DNA from: CAZJFH01 sp964545205
GTDB taxonomy: Bacteria > Pseudomonadota > Alphaproteobacteria > Rhodospirillales > Magnetospirillaceae
Assembly: GCA_964545205.1 (NCBI GenBank)
Contig: CAZJFH010000009.1
Coordinates: forward strand, 28,355 to 92,354
DNA: 64,000 nt
Reading direction: 5' to 3'
A program made the position numbers and the translations under genes. Positions 37,416-46,289 of the stretch are shown piece after piece. The notes under the pieces are model-generated. The model was not told the DNA's origin, did no database searches, and saw only the letters and a program-made list of their open reading frames with translations. The first letter of the stretch is position 1, and every line of letters starts with the position of its first letter.

Positions 37416-39281
37416 ATGGCGGAGGAGAAACTCAACTTCCAGGCCGAGGTGGCGAAGCTGCTCGACATCGTCGTGCACTCGCTCTACAGCAACAAGGAGA
37501 TCTTTCTGCGCGAGCTGATCTCCAACGCCTCCGACGCCTGCGACAAGCTGCGCTACACGGCGCTGACCCAGCCCGAGCTGATCGGCGGCGACGCCGCCTT
37601 CCGCATCCGCATCCGCCCGGACAAGGCCGCGCGCACGCTGACCGTGGCCGACAACGGCATCGGCATGAACCGCGACGACCTGGTCGAGAACCTGGGCACC
37701 ATCGCGCGGTCGGGCACCGCCAACTTCCTCGGGCGCCTGACCGGCGACGCCAAGGCCGACCTCAACCTGATCGGCCAGTTCGGCGTCGGCTTCTATTCGG
37801 CCTTCATGGTCGCCGGGAAGGTCGAGGTGCTGACCCGCAAGGCCGGCGAGGAGCACGGCTGGCGCTGGACCTCCGAGGGCCAGGGCGAGTTCGTCGTCGC
37901 CCCCGAGGACGTGGCCGAGCGCGGCACCGCCGTGGTGCTGCACCTGCGCCCCGACATGGACGAGTTCCTCGAGCCGGCGCGCCTGCGTCAGATCGTCAAG
38001 ACCTACTCCGACCACGTGGCGCTGCCGATCGTGCTCGCCGCCGAGGGCGCCGAGGAGGAGACCGTCAACACCGCCTCGGCGCTGTGGACGCGGCCCAAGA
38101 GCGAGGTCACGCCCGAGCAGTACAAGGAGTTCTACCACCACGTCGCCCACGCCTTCGACGATCCGTGGCTGACCCTGCACTACAAGGCCGAGGGCGCGAT
38201 CGAGTACACCGGCCTGCTCTACGTGCCGTCCAGCCGGCCGTTCGACCTGTTCCATCCCGAGCGCCGCCAGCACGTCAAGCTGTACGTCAAGCGGGTGTTC
38301 ATCACCGACCGCTGCGACGACCTGCTGCCGTCCTATCTGCGCTTCCTGCGCGGCATCGTCGACAGCCAGGACCTGCCGCTGAACATCAGCCGCGAGATGC
38401 TGCAGCACAATCCGATGCTGGCCAAGATCCGCACCGGCCTGGTCAAGCGCGTGCTCTCCGAGCTCAAGAAGAAGGCCGAGGGCGAGGATTACGGCGTGTT
38501 CTGGGACTCGTTCGGCCCGGTGCTCAAGGAGGGCCTGTACGAGGACTTCGAGCGCAAGGCCGAGATCCTCGAGCTGTGCCGCTTCCGCACCACCCGCGCC
38601 GAGGCGCCGGTCAGCCTGGCCGAATACGTCGGCCGCATGGCCGAGGGCCAGGAGGCGATCTATTACATCACCGGCGACGACGCCGAGACGCTGAAGAAGA
38701 GTCCGCAGCTCGAGGGCTTCCTGGCCCGCGGCGTCGAGGTGCTGCTGCTGAGCGATCCCATCGACGAGTTCTGGCCGACCGCGGTCGCCGACTACCAGGG
38801 CAAGCCGCTGCGCTCGGTGGTCCAGGCCGGCACCGATCTTTCCAAGATCAAGAAGCCCGAATCCGCCGAGGCCGAGGACAAGCCCGAGGAGGCGCCGGCC
38901 GACGCGCTGTCCAGCCTGATCGCGGCGCTCAAGCTCGCGCTCGGCGACGCGGTCAAGGACGTCCGCCGCTCGGAGCGGCTGACCGAGAGCGCCGTGTGCC
39001 TGGTCGCCGAGGAGGGCGACATGAGCATGCATCTCGAACGCCTGCTGCGCGCCCACCAGCAGCTCGGCGGCGCCCGTCCGCGCATCCTGGAGATCAACCC
39101 CGGCCATTCGCTGATCCGCCGCCTGGCGGAGCGGGCGGCCGCCGACGGCTCCGGCGAGGCCATCGCCGACGCCGCGCATCTGCTGCTCGACCAGGCGCGG
39201 ATCATGGAAGGCGAGACCCTGCCCGATCCCACCGCCTTCGCGCGGCGGCTCGCCAGGGCGATGGAGCAGGGGCTGGCCTAG
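37416..39281 (+). CDS. htpG: Molecular chaperone HtpG (Hsp90)
   Basis: 621-aa Hsp90. GHKL ATPase motifs include RELISNASDACDKLR, DNGIGM and GQFGVGFYSAFMV; the middle domain has LYVPSSRPFDLF and ISREMLQHN, and the C-terminal dimerisation domain follows a charged linker at about 485-500. Length and order match bacterial HtpG. ATG 37416 has a purine-rich RBS. Probably heat-inducible. Confidence 0.97.
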   Translation: MAEEKLNFQAEVAKLLDIVVHSLYSNKEIFLRELISNASDACDKLRYTALTQPELIGGDAAFRIRIRPDKAARTLTVADNGIGMNRDDLVENLGTIARSGTANFLGRLTGDAKADLNLIGQFGVGFYSAFMVAGKVEVLTRKAGEEHGWRWTSEGQGEFVVAPEDVAERGTAVVLHLRPDMDEFLEPARLRQIVKTYSDHVALPIVLAAEGAEEETVNTASALWTRPKSEVTPEQYKEFYHHVAHAFDDPWLTLHYKAEGAIEYTGLLYVPSSRPFDLFHPERRQHVKLYVKRVFITDRCDDLLPSYLRFLRGIVDSQDLPLNISREMLQHNPMLAKIRTGLVKRVLSELKKKAEGEDYGVFWDSFGPVLKEGLYEDFERKAEILELCRFRTTRAEAPVSLAEYVGRMAEGQEAIYYITGDDAETLKKSPQLEGFLARGVEVLLLSDPIDEFWPTAVADYQGKPLRSVVQAGTDLSKIKKPESAEAEDKPEEAPADALSSLIAALKLALGDAVKDVRRSERLTESAVCLVAEEGDMSMHLERLLRAHQQLGGARPRILEINPGHSLIRRLAERAAADGSGEAIADAAHLLLDQARIMEGETLPDPTAFARRLARAMEQGLA

Positions 39282-39320
39282 GACATCGTCGCCTCAGCTT
39301 TCGCGGCGCGACGGCCGATC

Positions 39321-39398
39321 GTCGCCCCCGCGGAAGAGCTTGTGAAGAAATACGATCCGTCGCTCCCGCGGAAGCGGGCATGACGCCTGAAACGGCAG
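39321..39398. repeat. Reduced copy of a dispersed hairpin repeat
   Basis: The stretch from GTCGCCCCCGCGG through AGCTTGTGAAGAAAT, CCGTCGCTCCCGCGGA and AGCGGGCATGACGCCTGAAAC matches pieces of the two full elements at 45580-45830. Here the outer flanks are joined directly and the central stem is missing, so it looks like a deleted copy. The gap 39282-39437 holds no gene. Confidence 0.65.
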
Positions 39399-39437
39399 CC
39401 CTGCCGGCCTTCGCCGGCACGACGGCGACGAGTTCGT

Positions 39438-40754
39438 TCACGCCTCCTCCAGGGTCTCCTCCTCGACCGCCGCCTCGACGCCCAGCAGCGCCTCGGCGTC
39501 GGTGGCCGGCAGCGCCTGGACCTGGCGCAGCTTGCGGTCGATGGCGCGGCGGCGCACGGCGACGTCGTCGATGGTCCGCGACGCCTCCTGCAGCTTCTTC
39601 TGCACCTTGTCGAGCACGCCGCCGTACTTCTCGAACTCGGTCTTGACCGCGCCCAGGATCTCCCAGACCTCGCTGGAGCGCTTCTGGATCGCCAGGGTGC
39701 GGAAGCCCATCTGCAGGCTGTTGAGCAGCGCCGCCAGGGTCGTCGGCCCGGCCAGGTTGACGCGGTGGTCGCGCTGCAGCAGGTCGACCAGGCCGGGGCG
39801 GCGCAGCACCTCGGCGTAGAGGCCCTCGGTGGGCAGGAACAGGATCGCGAAGTCGGTGGTGTGCGGCGGGTTGACGTATTTGTCGCGGATGTCGCGGGCG
39901 CACTGGCGCACCCGCATCTCCAGCGCCTTCGACGCCGCCTCGACGGCGTCGAGGTCGGCGCGGTCGGCGGCCTCGACCAGGCGCTCGTAGTCCTCGCGCG
40001 GGAACTTGGCGTCGATCGGCAGCAGCACCTCGGGATCGCCGTCGCCGCGTCCGGGCAGCCGCACGGCGTACTCGACCCGCTCGGCGGCGCCCGGCCGGCA
40101 CACCGCGTCCTTCAGGTACTGCTCGGGCGTCATCACCTGTTCGAGCAGGTTGCCGAGCTGGATCTCGCCCCAGGTGCCGCGGGTCTTGACGTTGGTCAGC
40201 ACGCGCTTGAGGTCGCCGACGCCGTTGGCCAGGGTCTGCATCTCGCCCAGGCCCTTGTGCACCTGCTCCAGGCGCTCGGAGACCATCTTGAACGATTCGC
40301 CCAGGCGCTTTTCCAGCGTGCCCTGCAGCTTCTCGTCGACGGTCTGGCGCATCTGGTCGAGCTTGGCGGCGTTGTCGGTCTGCAGCGCCTTGAGCTGCTC
40401 GTCGATCGTCTTGCGCAAGGCCTCGATGCGCAGCTCGTTGCTCTCGGTCAGGCGGCCGAGCTGCTGGGCGAAGGTGTCGAGCTGCGCCTTCTGCAGTCCG
40501 GCGATCTCGCTCATGCGCGACGCCACCGAATCGCTGAAGCCCTTCAGCGAGGCGCCGACCTCCTCGCGCAGATGGCGGCCCTGGCTGCCGGTCTCTTCGC
40601 GCAAGGACCGCTCGACGCGGTCGAGGTCGCGCTGCAGCGACTCGATGCGGGCCCGCAGCTCGGGATCGGCGCCCGAGCGCCTGAGCACCAGGACGGTCAG
40701 CGCCAGGCCGAGCAGCGACAGGCCGGCGACGGCGAACAGCAGGATCTCGGTCAC
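39438..40754 (-). CDS. rmuC: DNA recombination protein RmuC
   Basis: 438 aa from a GTG at 40754. An N-terminal membrane helix (TEILLFAVAGLSLLGLALTV) is followed by a long coiled coil to about residue 190 and the PD-(D/E)XK-like RmuC domain with GTWGEIQLGNLLEQ, LPIDAKFP and FLPTEGLYAE. RmuC limits inversions at short repeats. The start overlaps the stop of the GST gene upstream (GTGA), so they are co-translated. Confidence 0.9.
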   Translation of the reverse strand: MTEILLFAVAGLSLLGLALTVLVLRRSGADPELRARIESLQRDLDRVERSLREETGSQGRHLREEVGASLKGFSDSVASRMSEIAGLQKAQLDTFAQQLGRLTESNELRIEALRKTIDEQLKALQTDNAAKLDQMRQTVDEKLQGTLEKRLGESFKMVSERLEQVHKGLGEMQTLANGVGDLKRVLTNVKTRGTWGEIQLGNLLEQVMTPEQYLKDAVCRPGAAERVEYAVRLPGRGDGDPEVLLPIDAKFPREDYERLVEAADRADLDAVEAASKALEMRVRQCARDIRDKYVNPPHTTDFAILFLPTEGLYAEVLRRPGLVDLLQRDHRVNLAGPTTLAALLNSLQMGFRTLAIQKRSSEVWEILGAVKTEFEKYGGVLDKVQKKLQEASRTIDDVAVRRRAIDRKLRQVQALPATDAEALLGVEAAVEEETLEEA

Positions 40755-41359
40755 GGGCGGGTCTCCGCGAAGGCGTCGAGTTCGTGGGCGCGCGCCGACA
40801 GCGCCTCGAGCCGCGGGAAGCGCTCGCCGGCGACGGCGTCGGGCAGCACCGTGCGGATGAATTCCAGGGCGCAGACGGCGGTGACGTCGGCCTGGGTGAT
40901 GCGCTCGCCGGTCAGCCAGCCCTCCGCCGGCGCCGCCGCCTCGACCGCGGCGAGGCCGTCGACCACCTGCTGGACGCAGGCCTCGACCCACGGCATGTGC
41001 TTTTTGTCGTCGGGCCGGCGCGTCAGTTCGTAATAGGCGGACACGCCCTTCTCGCAGGCGCCGGCGGCGAGGGCGACGAGGCGCAGCACGCGGCGGCGCC
41101 CGGGCCCGCCCGGCGGCACCAGCGCCCTGTCCGGCCCGACGGTCTGGTCGAGATGATCGAGGATCGCCGCCGAATCGATCAGCACCTCGCCGTAGTCGAG
41201 AATCAGCGCCGGCACCCGCGCCAGCGGATTGACCTTGCGGATCGCCTCCTTGTCGGGGCCGGTGGCCAGCGCGTGGTGCTCGAAGGCGAGCCCGAGCAGC
41301 TTCATCGACACCGCGACGCGGCGGGTGAACGGCGACAGGAAACGGCCGACCAGGATCAT
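40751..41359 (-). CDS. Glutathione S-transferase family protein
   Basis: 202-aa cytosolic GST. The thioredoxin-like N-domain starts MILVGRFLSPFTRRVAVSMK, with the catalytic-type Ser followed by PFTRRV, and the cis-Pro in ARVPALI; the all-helical C-domain has the ITQADVTAV N-cap motif. An alternative ATG at 41386 would add nine residues. It is the first gene of a pair with rmuC and divergent from rlmJ. Substrate unknown. Confidence 0.85.
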   Translation of the reverse strand: MILVGRFLSPFTRRVAVSMKLLGLAFEHHALATGPDKEAIRKVNPLARVPALILDYGEVLIDSAAILDHLDQTVGPDRALVPPGGPGRRRVLRLVALAAGACEKGVSAYYELTRRPDDKKHMPWVEACVQQVVDGLAAVEAAAPAEGWLTGERITQADVTAVCALEFIRTVLPDAVAGERFPRLEALSARAHELDAFAETRP

Positions 41360-41446
41360 GGCGATACCCCGAATGGATGCACGCATCCTGTGTACCCTCC
41401 CGCACCGCCCCTGGACAAGCGTCGCCGCCTGGGGCAGGAGAAGGCG

Positions 41447-42280
41447 ATGAACTACCGCCACGCCTTTCACGCCGGGAACTTCTCCGACGTCGTCAAGCAC
41501 GCCGTGCTGTCGCTGCTGATCGCGCAGCTGAAGGCCAAGCCGGCGCCCTTCGCCGTCTTCGACCTGCATGCCGGCATCGGCAGCTACGACCTCGCCGCCG
41601 AGCCGGCGCAGAAGACGCTGGAGTACCGGCACGGCATCGAACGATTCCTGGCCGAGCCGCCGCCGGCCGAGCTCGCCGCCTATGCCGACGCCGTCGCGCG
41701 GCTCAACGGCGGCGGGGATTTGCGCTTTTATCCCGGCAGCCCGCGGCTGGCGCGGATGCTGATGCGCGAGGACGACCGGCTGGTGCTGGTCGAGCTGCAT
41801 CCCGAGGACGCGCGCGCCCTGCGCCGCGAATTCCGCCACGACGCGCGGGTGGCGGTGCATCAGCGCGACGCCTACGAGGCGCTCAAAGGCCTGCTGCCGC
41901 CGCCCGAGCGCCGCGGCCTGGTGCTGATCGACCCGCCCTTCGAGGTCGCCGGCGAATACGACCGCGTGCTGCGCGGCCTCGACAAGGCGCTGCGGCTGTG
42001 GCCGGGCGGCGTCTATTGCGTCTGGTATCCGATCAAGGACCGGCCGCCGGTCGCCGCCTTCCACGACGGGCTGAAGCGGCTGGGGCGGCCGTGCCTGGCC
42101 GCCGAGCTGCTGGTGTTTCCCGACGACTATGCGGCGCGGCTCAACGGCTGCGGCCTGGCGATCCTCAACCCGCCGTGGCGGCTCGACGCGACGCTGGCCG
42201 GCCTGATGCCCGAGCTGCACCGGCGCATGGCGCGCCAGGGCGGCGGCGCGCGGGTCGAGTGGCTGGTGCCGGCGGCCTGA
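41447..42280 (+). CDS. rlmJ: 23S rRNA (adenine2030-N6)-methyltransferase RlmJ
   Basis: 277-aa enzyme. MNYRHAFHAGNFSDVVKHAV is the RlmJ N-terminal signature, the SAM site follows (DLHAGIGSYDL), and LIDPPFE is the N6-adenine methyltransferase D-P-P-F/Y motif. It modifies A2030 of 23S rRNA. Start ATG 41447 after GGCAGGAGAAGG. It is convergent with the small gene that follows. Confidence 0.93.
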   Translation: MNYRHAFHAGNFSDVVKHAVLSLLIAQLKAKPAPFAVFDLHAGIGSYDLAAEPAQKTLEYRHGIERFLAEPPPAELAAYADAVARLNGGGDLRFYPGSPRLARMLMREDDRLVLVELHPEDARALRREFRHDARVAVHQRDAYEALKGLLPPPERRGLVLIDPPFEVAGEYDRVLRGLDKALRLWPGGVYCVWYPIKDRPPVAAFHDGLKRLGRPCLAAELLVFPDDYAARLNGCGLAILNPPWRLDATLAGLMPELHRRMARQGGGARVEWLVPAA

Positions 42281-42286
42281 GGCGGT

Positions 42287-42595
42287 TCAGTCGGGAACCA
42301 CGACCCGGTGCAGGATCTCCTCGCCGCGGCCGAGATCGCGCACCGACAGCACCATGCTGACCCGCTCGCCCTGCACGCAGCTGGCGAGATGGCGGGCCAG
42401 ATCCAGGGCCCGCTCGCGGCCGCGGACATCGGCGACGACCGGCAACTGCAGCGTCCGCCCGAGATGCAGCGGCCCGGCGCTGACCCGCAAGCCGCCCCCG
42501 TTCTCGATGCAGGCCTTCAGCCGCGCGGCGGCGCCGCGCGCGCATTCCTGGTCCTGGACGCTGCCGATCACGGTGGCGCAGACGTGAAACAACAA
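42287..42595 (-). CDS. Small hypothetical protein (about 102 aa)
   Basis: The frame has no ATG; a TTG at 42595 or 42592 with AGAGG a few bases upstream, or a GTG a little later, may start it. The product contains VIGSVQDQECARGAAARLKA and a conserved-looking strand pattern ending RVSMVLSVRDLG. It has the size and alternating pattern of a small alpha/beta protein. Family unknown. It is separated from the stress protein gene by 176 bases. Confidence 0.45.
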   Translation of the reverse strand: MLFHVCATVIGSVQDQECARGAAARLKACIENGGGLRVSAGPLHLGRTLQLPVVADVRGRERALDLARHLASCVQGERVSMVLSVRDLGRGEEILHRVVVPD

Positions 42596-42771
42596 CGGCG
42601 CCTCTCGTTCGCATTTCCCCTGGGGAGAATCTGGGAACGCGCCGCCCGCGTCCAATATCACGCATGCACAATGCGACGGAATGCCCCGCCGCCGCCCGGC
42701 GTTCACTTCACGCGGGGCGGTGGTTCGGGGCCGAAACGACTTGAAAGGACTTTGTTCCCAAGCGGCCTGGA

Positions 42772-43578
42772 CTAGTGCGACATCAGCACCGGCACGGTCT
42801 GGTGGCCGAGCACGTAGCGGGTGCCGCCGCCGCGGTGCAGGTTGGGGAAGCCGTAATTGCCGTGGGCGCCCATCACCAGCAGGTCCGAGCCGTTGTCGGC
42901 GACCCGCGACAGGATCAGGTCCATGATGCCGATGTCCTCGGCGACCAGATGCTCGACCTCGGGTTTGAGGCCGTGGCACTGCAGGTGGTGGACGACCTCG
43001 TCCTCGCCGTAGCCGTGCTTGCGGCCGTCGATCACCACCAGCCGCACCTCCTTGGCGCCGGCGATCAGCGGCAGCGCGTCGTTGAGCGCGCGCACCGCCT
43101 CGCGGCTGTCGTTCCAGGCGATCAGCGGCCGCTCGCCGACGGTGGCGAAGGTGCCGACATAGGGCACGACCAGCGCCGGGCGGCCGCAATGCAGCACGAC
43201 CTGCTCGGCGAGATCGGCCGGCACCAGCGGCTTGGTCTCGGGGTCGTGCTGGCCCATCAGGATCAGGTCGGCGTGGGCGGCGGCGGCGCTGACCTGCTTG
43301 ATGATCCAGGCCTGCTCGCCCGAGCGCACCTCGTGCCAGCGGCTGGCGACGCCGGCCTTGGCGAGCCGGTCGTGGAAATTCGCCTTGACCCGCTCGAGCG
43401 CCTCGGTGAAGTAGGGCGTCGGCCAGTCGTTGATCACTCCGGGAACGTTGGGGTCTCGTTGCGCGAAAATGCCGCGCAGGCTGGCGCCGTGTCGCGCGGC
43501 GATCGCGATCGCCATCTCCAGGCGCGCCTCGCAGCGCGGCGAATCGTCGACGTGAACCGCAATGTCCTTCAGACCCAT
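42772..43578 (-). CDS. Universal stress protein with two tandem Usp domains
   Basis: 268-aa protein. Domain one runs about 1-140 and begins MGLKDIAVHVDDS; domain two about 150-268 contains LIAWNDSREAVRAL and ends with the ATP-binding G-x2-G-x9-G-S/T-like run VMGAHGNYGFPNLHRGGGTR. The second domain has the better nucleotide site. Such proteins respond to oxygen or starvation stress. It is divergent from hrcA across a gap that contains a long inverted repeat. Confidence 0.85.
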   Translation of the reverse strand: MGLKDIAVHVDDSPRCEARLEMAIAIAARHGASLRGIFAQRDPNVPGVINDWPTPYFTEALERVKANFHDRLAKAGVASRWHEVRSGEQAWIIKQVSAAAAHADLILMGQHDPETKPLVPADLAEQVVLHCGRPALVVPYVGTFATVGERPLIAWNDSREAVRALNDALPLIAGAKEVRLVVIDGRKHGYGEDEVVHHLQCHGLKPEVEHLVAEDIGIMDLILSRVADNGSDLLVMGAHGNYGFPNLHRGGGTRYVLGHQTVPVLMSH

Positions 43579-43613
43579 GTTGGCGTTCTCCCGTTTTTCG
43601 CTGCTGCGCCGAG

Positions 43614-43650
43614 CCGGCATATCACGCATTGTGGTGCCAGGATATGCCGG
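43614..43650. promoter_or_regulatory. Inverted repeat between the stress protein gene and hrcA
   Basis: CCGGCATATC (43614-43623) and GATATGCCGG (43641-43650) are perfect 10-base inverted arms separated by 17 bases. They lie 36-72 bases upstream of the stress-protein ATG, where a regulator of that gene would bind. The motif is neither a CIRCE nor an FNR box. Confidence 0.45.
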
Positions 43651-43707
43651 GCACCGCCGCGACACAACCCGGTGAACCGCCGTGACGGCTGCCCGTCCCA
43701 CCCCGCG

Positions 43708-43736
43708 TTGACGCACCCCGCGACGCTCACTAAATT
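43708..43736 (+). promoter_or_regulatory. Sigma-70-like promoter of hrcA-grpE
   Basis: TTGACG (43708-43713), a 17-base spacer and TAAATT (43731-43736) lie 34 bases before the hrcA ATG. This is the best promoter-like match in the gap. An RpoH promoter is an alternative reading. No CIRCE inverted repeat was found. Confidence 0.5.
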
Positions 43737-43769
43737 TGCGGCCACGTCGAACCCAGGATCGCCAATCGG

Positions 43770-44825
43770 ATGACCGGTCAGAAGAACGGCATCGTTACGG
43801 AACTTTCCGAGCGCTCGCAGGAGATCTTCCGCGAGATCGTCGAGGCTTACGTCGACACCGGCGAGCCGGTGGGCTCGCGCACGCTGTCGCGCCGGCTGTC
43901 GATGTCGCTGTCGCCGGCGACCATCCGCAACGTGATGGCCGACCTCGAGGAGGTCGGGCTGCTCTACGCGCCGCACACCTCGGCCGGCCGGCTGCCGACC
44001 GAGGCCGGGATGCGGCTGTTCGTCAACGGCCTGCTCGAGGTCGGGCAGCTCTCGGCGGACGAGCGCGGCCAGATCGACCTGCGCTGCCGCGCCGCCGGCA
44101 AGAGCATCGAGCAGGCGCTGGAAGAGGCGGTGACGATGCTCTCGGGCCTGTCGCGCTGCGCCGGCATGGTGCTGGCGCCCAAGACCCAGCGCGCGCTCAA
44201 GCACATCGAATTCGTGATGCTGGGGCCGGGCCGGGCCCTGGTGGTGATGGTCACCGAGCACGGCGTCGTCGAGAACCGGCTGGTCGAGCTGCCGCCGGGA
44301 CTGCCGCCGTCGGCGCTGGTCGAGGCCTCGAACTACCTCAACGCCCGGCTGTCGGGCCGCACCCTCGACGAGGCCCGCGAGAAGATCCTGAGCGACCTCG
44401 AATCCCAGCGCTCGCAGCTCGACGAACTGGCGACCAAGGTGGTCGAGGCGGGGCTGGCGACCTGGGCCGGCGGCGACAAGGGCGGCTCGCTGATCGTGCG
44501 CGGCCAGTCGCATCTGCTCGACGACATCACCGCCATCGGCGACCTCGAACGCATCCGCGGCCTGTTCGACGCGCTGGAGACCAAGGAACAGCTCCTGCGG
44601 CTGCTCGACCTGACCAACCGGGCCGACGGCGTGCAGATCTTCATCGGCGCCGAGAACGAGCTGTTCAAGCTGTCCGGCTGCTCGATGGTGGTGGCGCCCT
44701 ACTACAACAGCAGCGAACAGATCATCGGCGCGCTCGGGGTGGTCGGCCCCACGCGCATCAACTACGCCCGCATCATCCCGCTGGTCGACTACACGGCCCG
44801 GGTGCTGGGGCGATTGCTCGGATAG
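43770..44825 (+). CDS. hrcA: Heat-inducible transcription repressor HrcA
   Basis: 351-aa repressor. The winged-helix N-terminal domain has GEPVGSRTLSRRL and SPATIRNVMADLEE, then HTSAGRLPTEAGMRLFV; the C-terminal GAF-like domain ends with GALGVVGPTRINYARIIPLV. It represses groES/dnaK-type operons at CIRCE sites. It is co-transcribed with grpE, 13 bases downstream. Confidence 0.95.
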   Translation: MTGQKNGIVTELSERSQEIFREIVEAYVDTGEPVGSRTLSRRLSMSLSPATIRNVMADLEEVGLLYAPHTSAGRLPTEAGMRLFVNGLLEVGQLSADERGQIDLRCRAAGKSIEQALEEAVTMLSGLSRCAGMVLAPKTQRALKHIEFVMLGPGRALVVMVTEHGVVENRLVELPPGLPPSALVEASNYLNARLSGRTLDEAREKILSDLESQRSQLDELATKVVEAGLATWAGGDKGGSLIVRGQSHLLDDITAIGDLERIRGLFDALETKEQLLRLLDLTNRADGVQIFIGAENELFKLSGCSMVVAPYYNSSEQIIGALGVVGPTRINYARIIPLVDYTARVLGRLLG

Positions 44826-44838
44826 GACAAGGAACGCG

Positions 44839-45453
44839 ATGAGCGAGGACAAGCAGCAGAACCAGCAGCAGCCCGAAGCCGCCGTCGGCGAGGACGACCA
44901 GGCCGCCGCCGAGCAGGGCCGGGCCGAGGGCGGCGACGAGCGCGTCGCGGCGCTGGAGGCCGAGGTGGCGCAGCTGAAGGACCAGCTCCTGCGCGCCATG
45001 GCCGAGACCGAGAACGTCCGCCGCCGGCTCGAGCAGCAGGCCGAGGACCGCGGCAAATACGCGATCGCCGGCTTCGCCAAGGACATGCTGCAGGTGGCCG
45101 ACAATCTCGCCCGCGCGCTGGAGGCGGTGCCGGAGACGGCGCGCCAGGAAAGCGACGTCATCCACAACCTGACCACCGGCGTCGAGATGACCGAGCGCGA
45201 GCTGATGACCGCGTTCGAGCGCTACGGCATCCGCGCCGTGCCCGGCCTCGGCAGCCGCTTCGATCCCAACATCCACCAGGCGATGATGGAGGTCGACGAC
45301 CCGTCGCAGCCCAGCGGCACCGTCGTGATGGTGATGCAGAACGGCTACACGATCCAGGACCGGCTGTTGCGCCCGGCGATGGTCGGCGTCTCGAAGGGCG
45401 GGCCGAAGCCGGGCAACGGCGAGGGCCCGCAGCGGGTCGACACCCAGGCCTGA
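44839..45453 (+). CDS. grpE: Nucleotide exchange factor GrpE
   Basis: 204-aa DnaK co-chaperone. A disordered Gln/Glu-rich N-terminus (to about 38) is followed by the long coiled coil with ALEAEVAQLKDQLLRAMAE and NVRRRLEQQAED, and the beta-wing domain with FDPNIHQAMMEV and IQDRLLRPAMVGVSKG. All family features are present. GGAACGCG before the ATG is a weak RBS, so coupling to hrcA may matter. dnaK is not in the window. Confidence 0.95.
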   Translation: MSEDKQQNQQQPEAAVGEDDQAAAEQGRAEGGDERVAALEAEVAQLKDQLLRAMAETENVRRRLEQQAEDRGKYAIAGFAKDMLQVADNLARALEAVPETARQESDVIHNLTTGVEMTERELMTAFERYGIRAVPGLGSRFDPNIHQAMMEVDDPSQPSGTVVMVMQNGYTIQDRLLRPAMVGVSKGGPKPGNGEGPQRVDTQA

Positions 45454-45942
45454 GGCCGGGGGCTCCGGGCGCGTCGCCCCCGCGACGGCGCTAAGGCATG
45501 CACATATCCCGGCCTGATCGAGTTCTGGTCCAGGCTCAGACCCGCCCGAGACCCGTCGCCCCCGCGCAGGAGCGTGTGACGAAATTCAACCCGTCGCTCC
45601 CGCGGACGCGGGAGCCCATTCCTGAGGCGTCGCAACCTATTGAAATGCCTCAGGAATGGATGCCCGCTTTCGCGGGCATGACGCCTGAAACCGCAGCTCC
45701 CGGCGATTTCTTCACAAGCTCGCAGGCGGGGGCCCATTTTCCAGAGGCGATGCGGAGCCAAGCCGATATGCGGCCCGGCACGTCGGTGCCTCTGGAAAAG
45801 GGATGCCCGCCTTCGCGGGCATGACGCAGAACATTGATGCAGCAGCGTTTATCGAGAAGCGTGCATGCCTTAGCGCGAAAGCGGGGGCCGTTTTCCGGAG
45901 CCTCCGGCAGACGCGCCGAGCGGGGCGCCGCCTCGAACGCGA
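45454..45942. repeat. Gene-free 489-bp stretch with two composite hairpin repeats
   Basis: A GGGGGC/GCCCCC hairpin follows grpE. Then come two related elements. The first has CATTCCTGAGGC (45617-45628) pairing with GCCTCAGGAATG (45647-45658), directly followed by ATGCCCGC-TTTC-GCGGGCAT (45660-45679). The second has TTTTCCAGAGGC (45737-45748) pairing with GCCTCTGGAAAA (45788-45799), followed by ATGCCCGC-CTTC-GCGGGCAT (45803-45822). Flanks such as CGTCGCTCCCGCGGA and GCATGACGC are shared with 39321-39398. A third, eroded piece lies near 45880-45905. Short open frames here are repeat-derived and are not called. Confidence 0.85.
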
Positions 45943-46116
45943 TCAGCTGGTGGTCTTGAGGGGCGCGTCGGCCTTGTCGAAGATCGCCGCCAGATCGGTG
46001 CCGATCGCGGTCGCGGACACGGCGATCACCAGTCCGATCAAACCGATCAGCAGAGCATATTCGATCGCGGTCGCGCCGGCCTCGTCGGCCAGCATCCCTC
46101 GCCAGTCTCGCGCCAT
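45943..46116 (-). CDS. Flp-family type IVb pilin
   Basis: 57-aa prepilin from ATG 46116, which has GGAGG about nine bases upstream. The segment DEAGATAIEYALLIGLIG contains the Flp cleavage context (after the Gly) and the Glu5-Tyr pair, followed by a single hydrophobic helix. It would be processed by a TadV-type peptidase and assembled by the Tad system. No tad gene is in the window, so this is an orphan pilin. The longer frame to 46164 is unlikely. Confidence 0.85.
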   Translation of the reverse strand: MARDWRGMLADEAGATAIEYALLIGLIGLVIAVSATAIGTDLAAIFDKADAPLKTTS

Positions 46117-46289
46117 CCTAGCGCCTCCGTATCGCGCGCACCTGTCCAGGCTGCGCCCGGTCACTCCATAAAGTCAAGATCGCCACGCGAGCGGACTACC
46201 TCCTTTGGCGGTCTGGCACCCGGCGGCGATAGGACATACCTTGGGCCTATCACCTCTGCCGTACCACCGCCTAGACAGGAGGCCTGGAC

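Noticed and set aside
43579..43769. CIRCE element before hrcA
   Set aside because: No TTAGCACTC-N9-GAGTGCTAA-like sequence is present; the only dyad is CCGGCATATC/GATATGCCGG.
45498..46171. Short plus-strand frames of 108 and 122 codons in the repeat-rich gap
   Set aside because: They are built from the hairpin repeats (recurring MPAFAGMT-like peptide) and partly antisense to the pilin gene.
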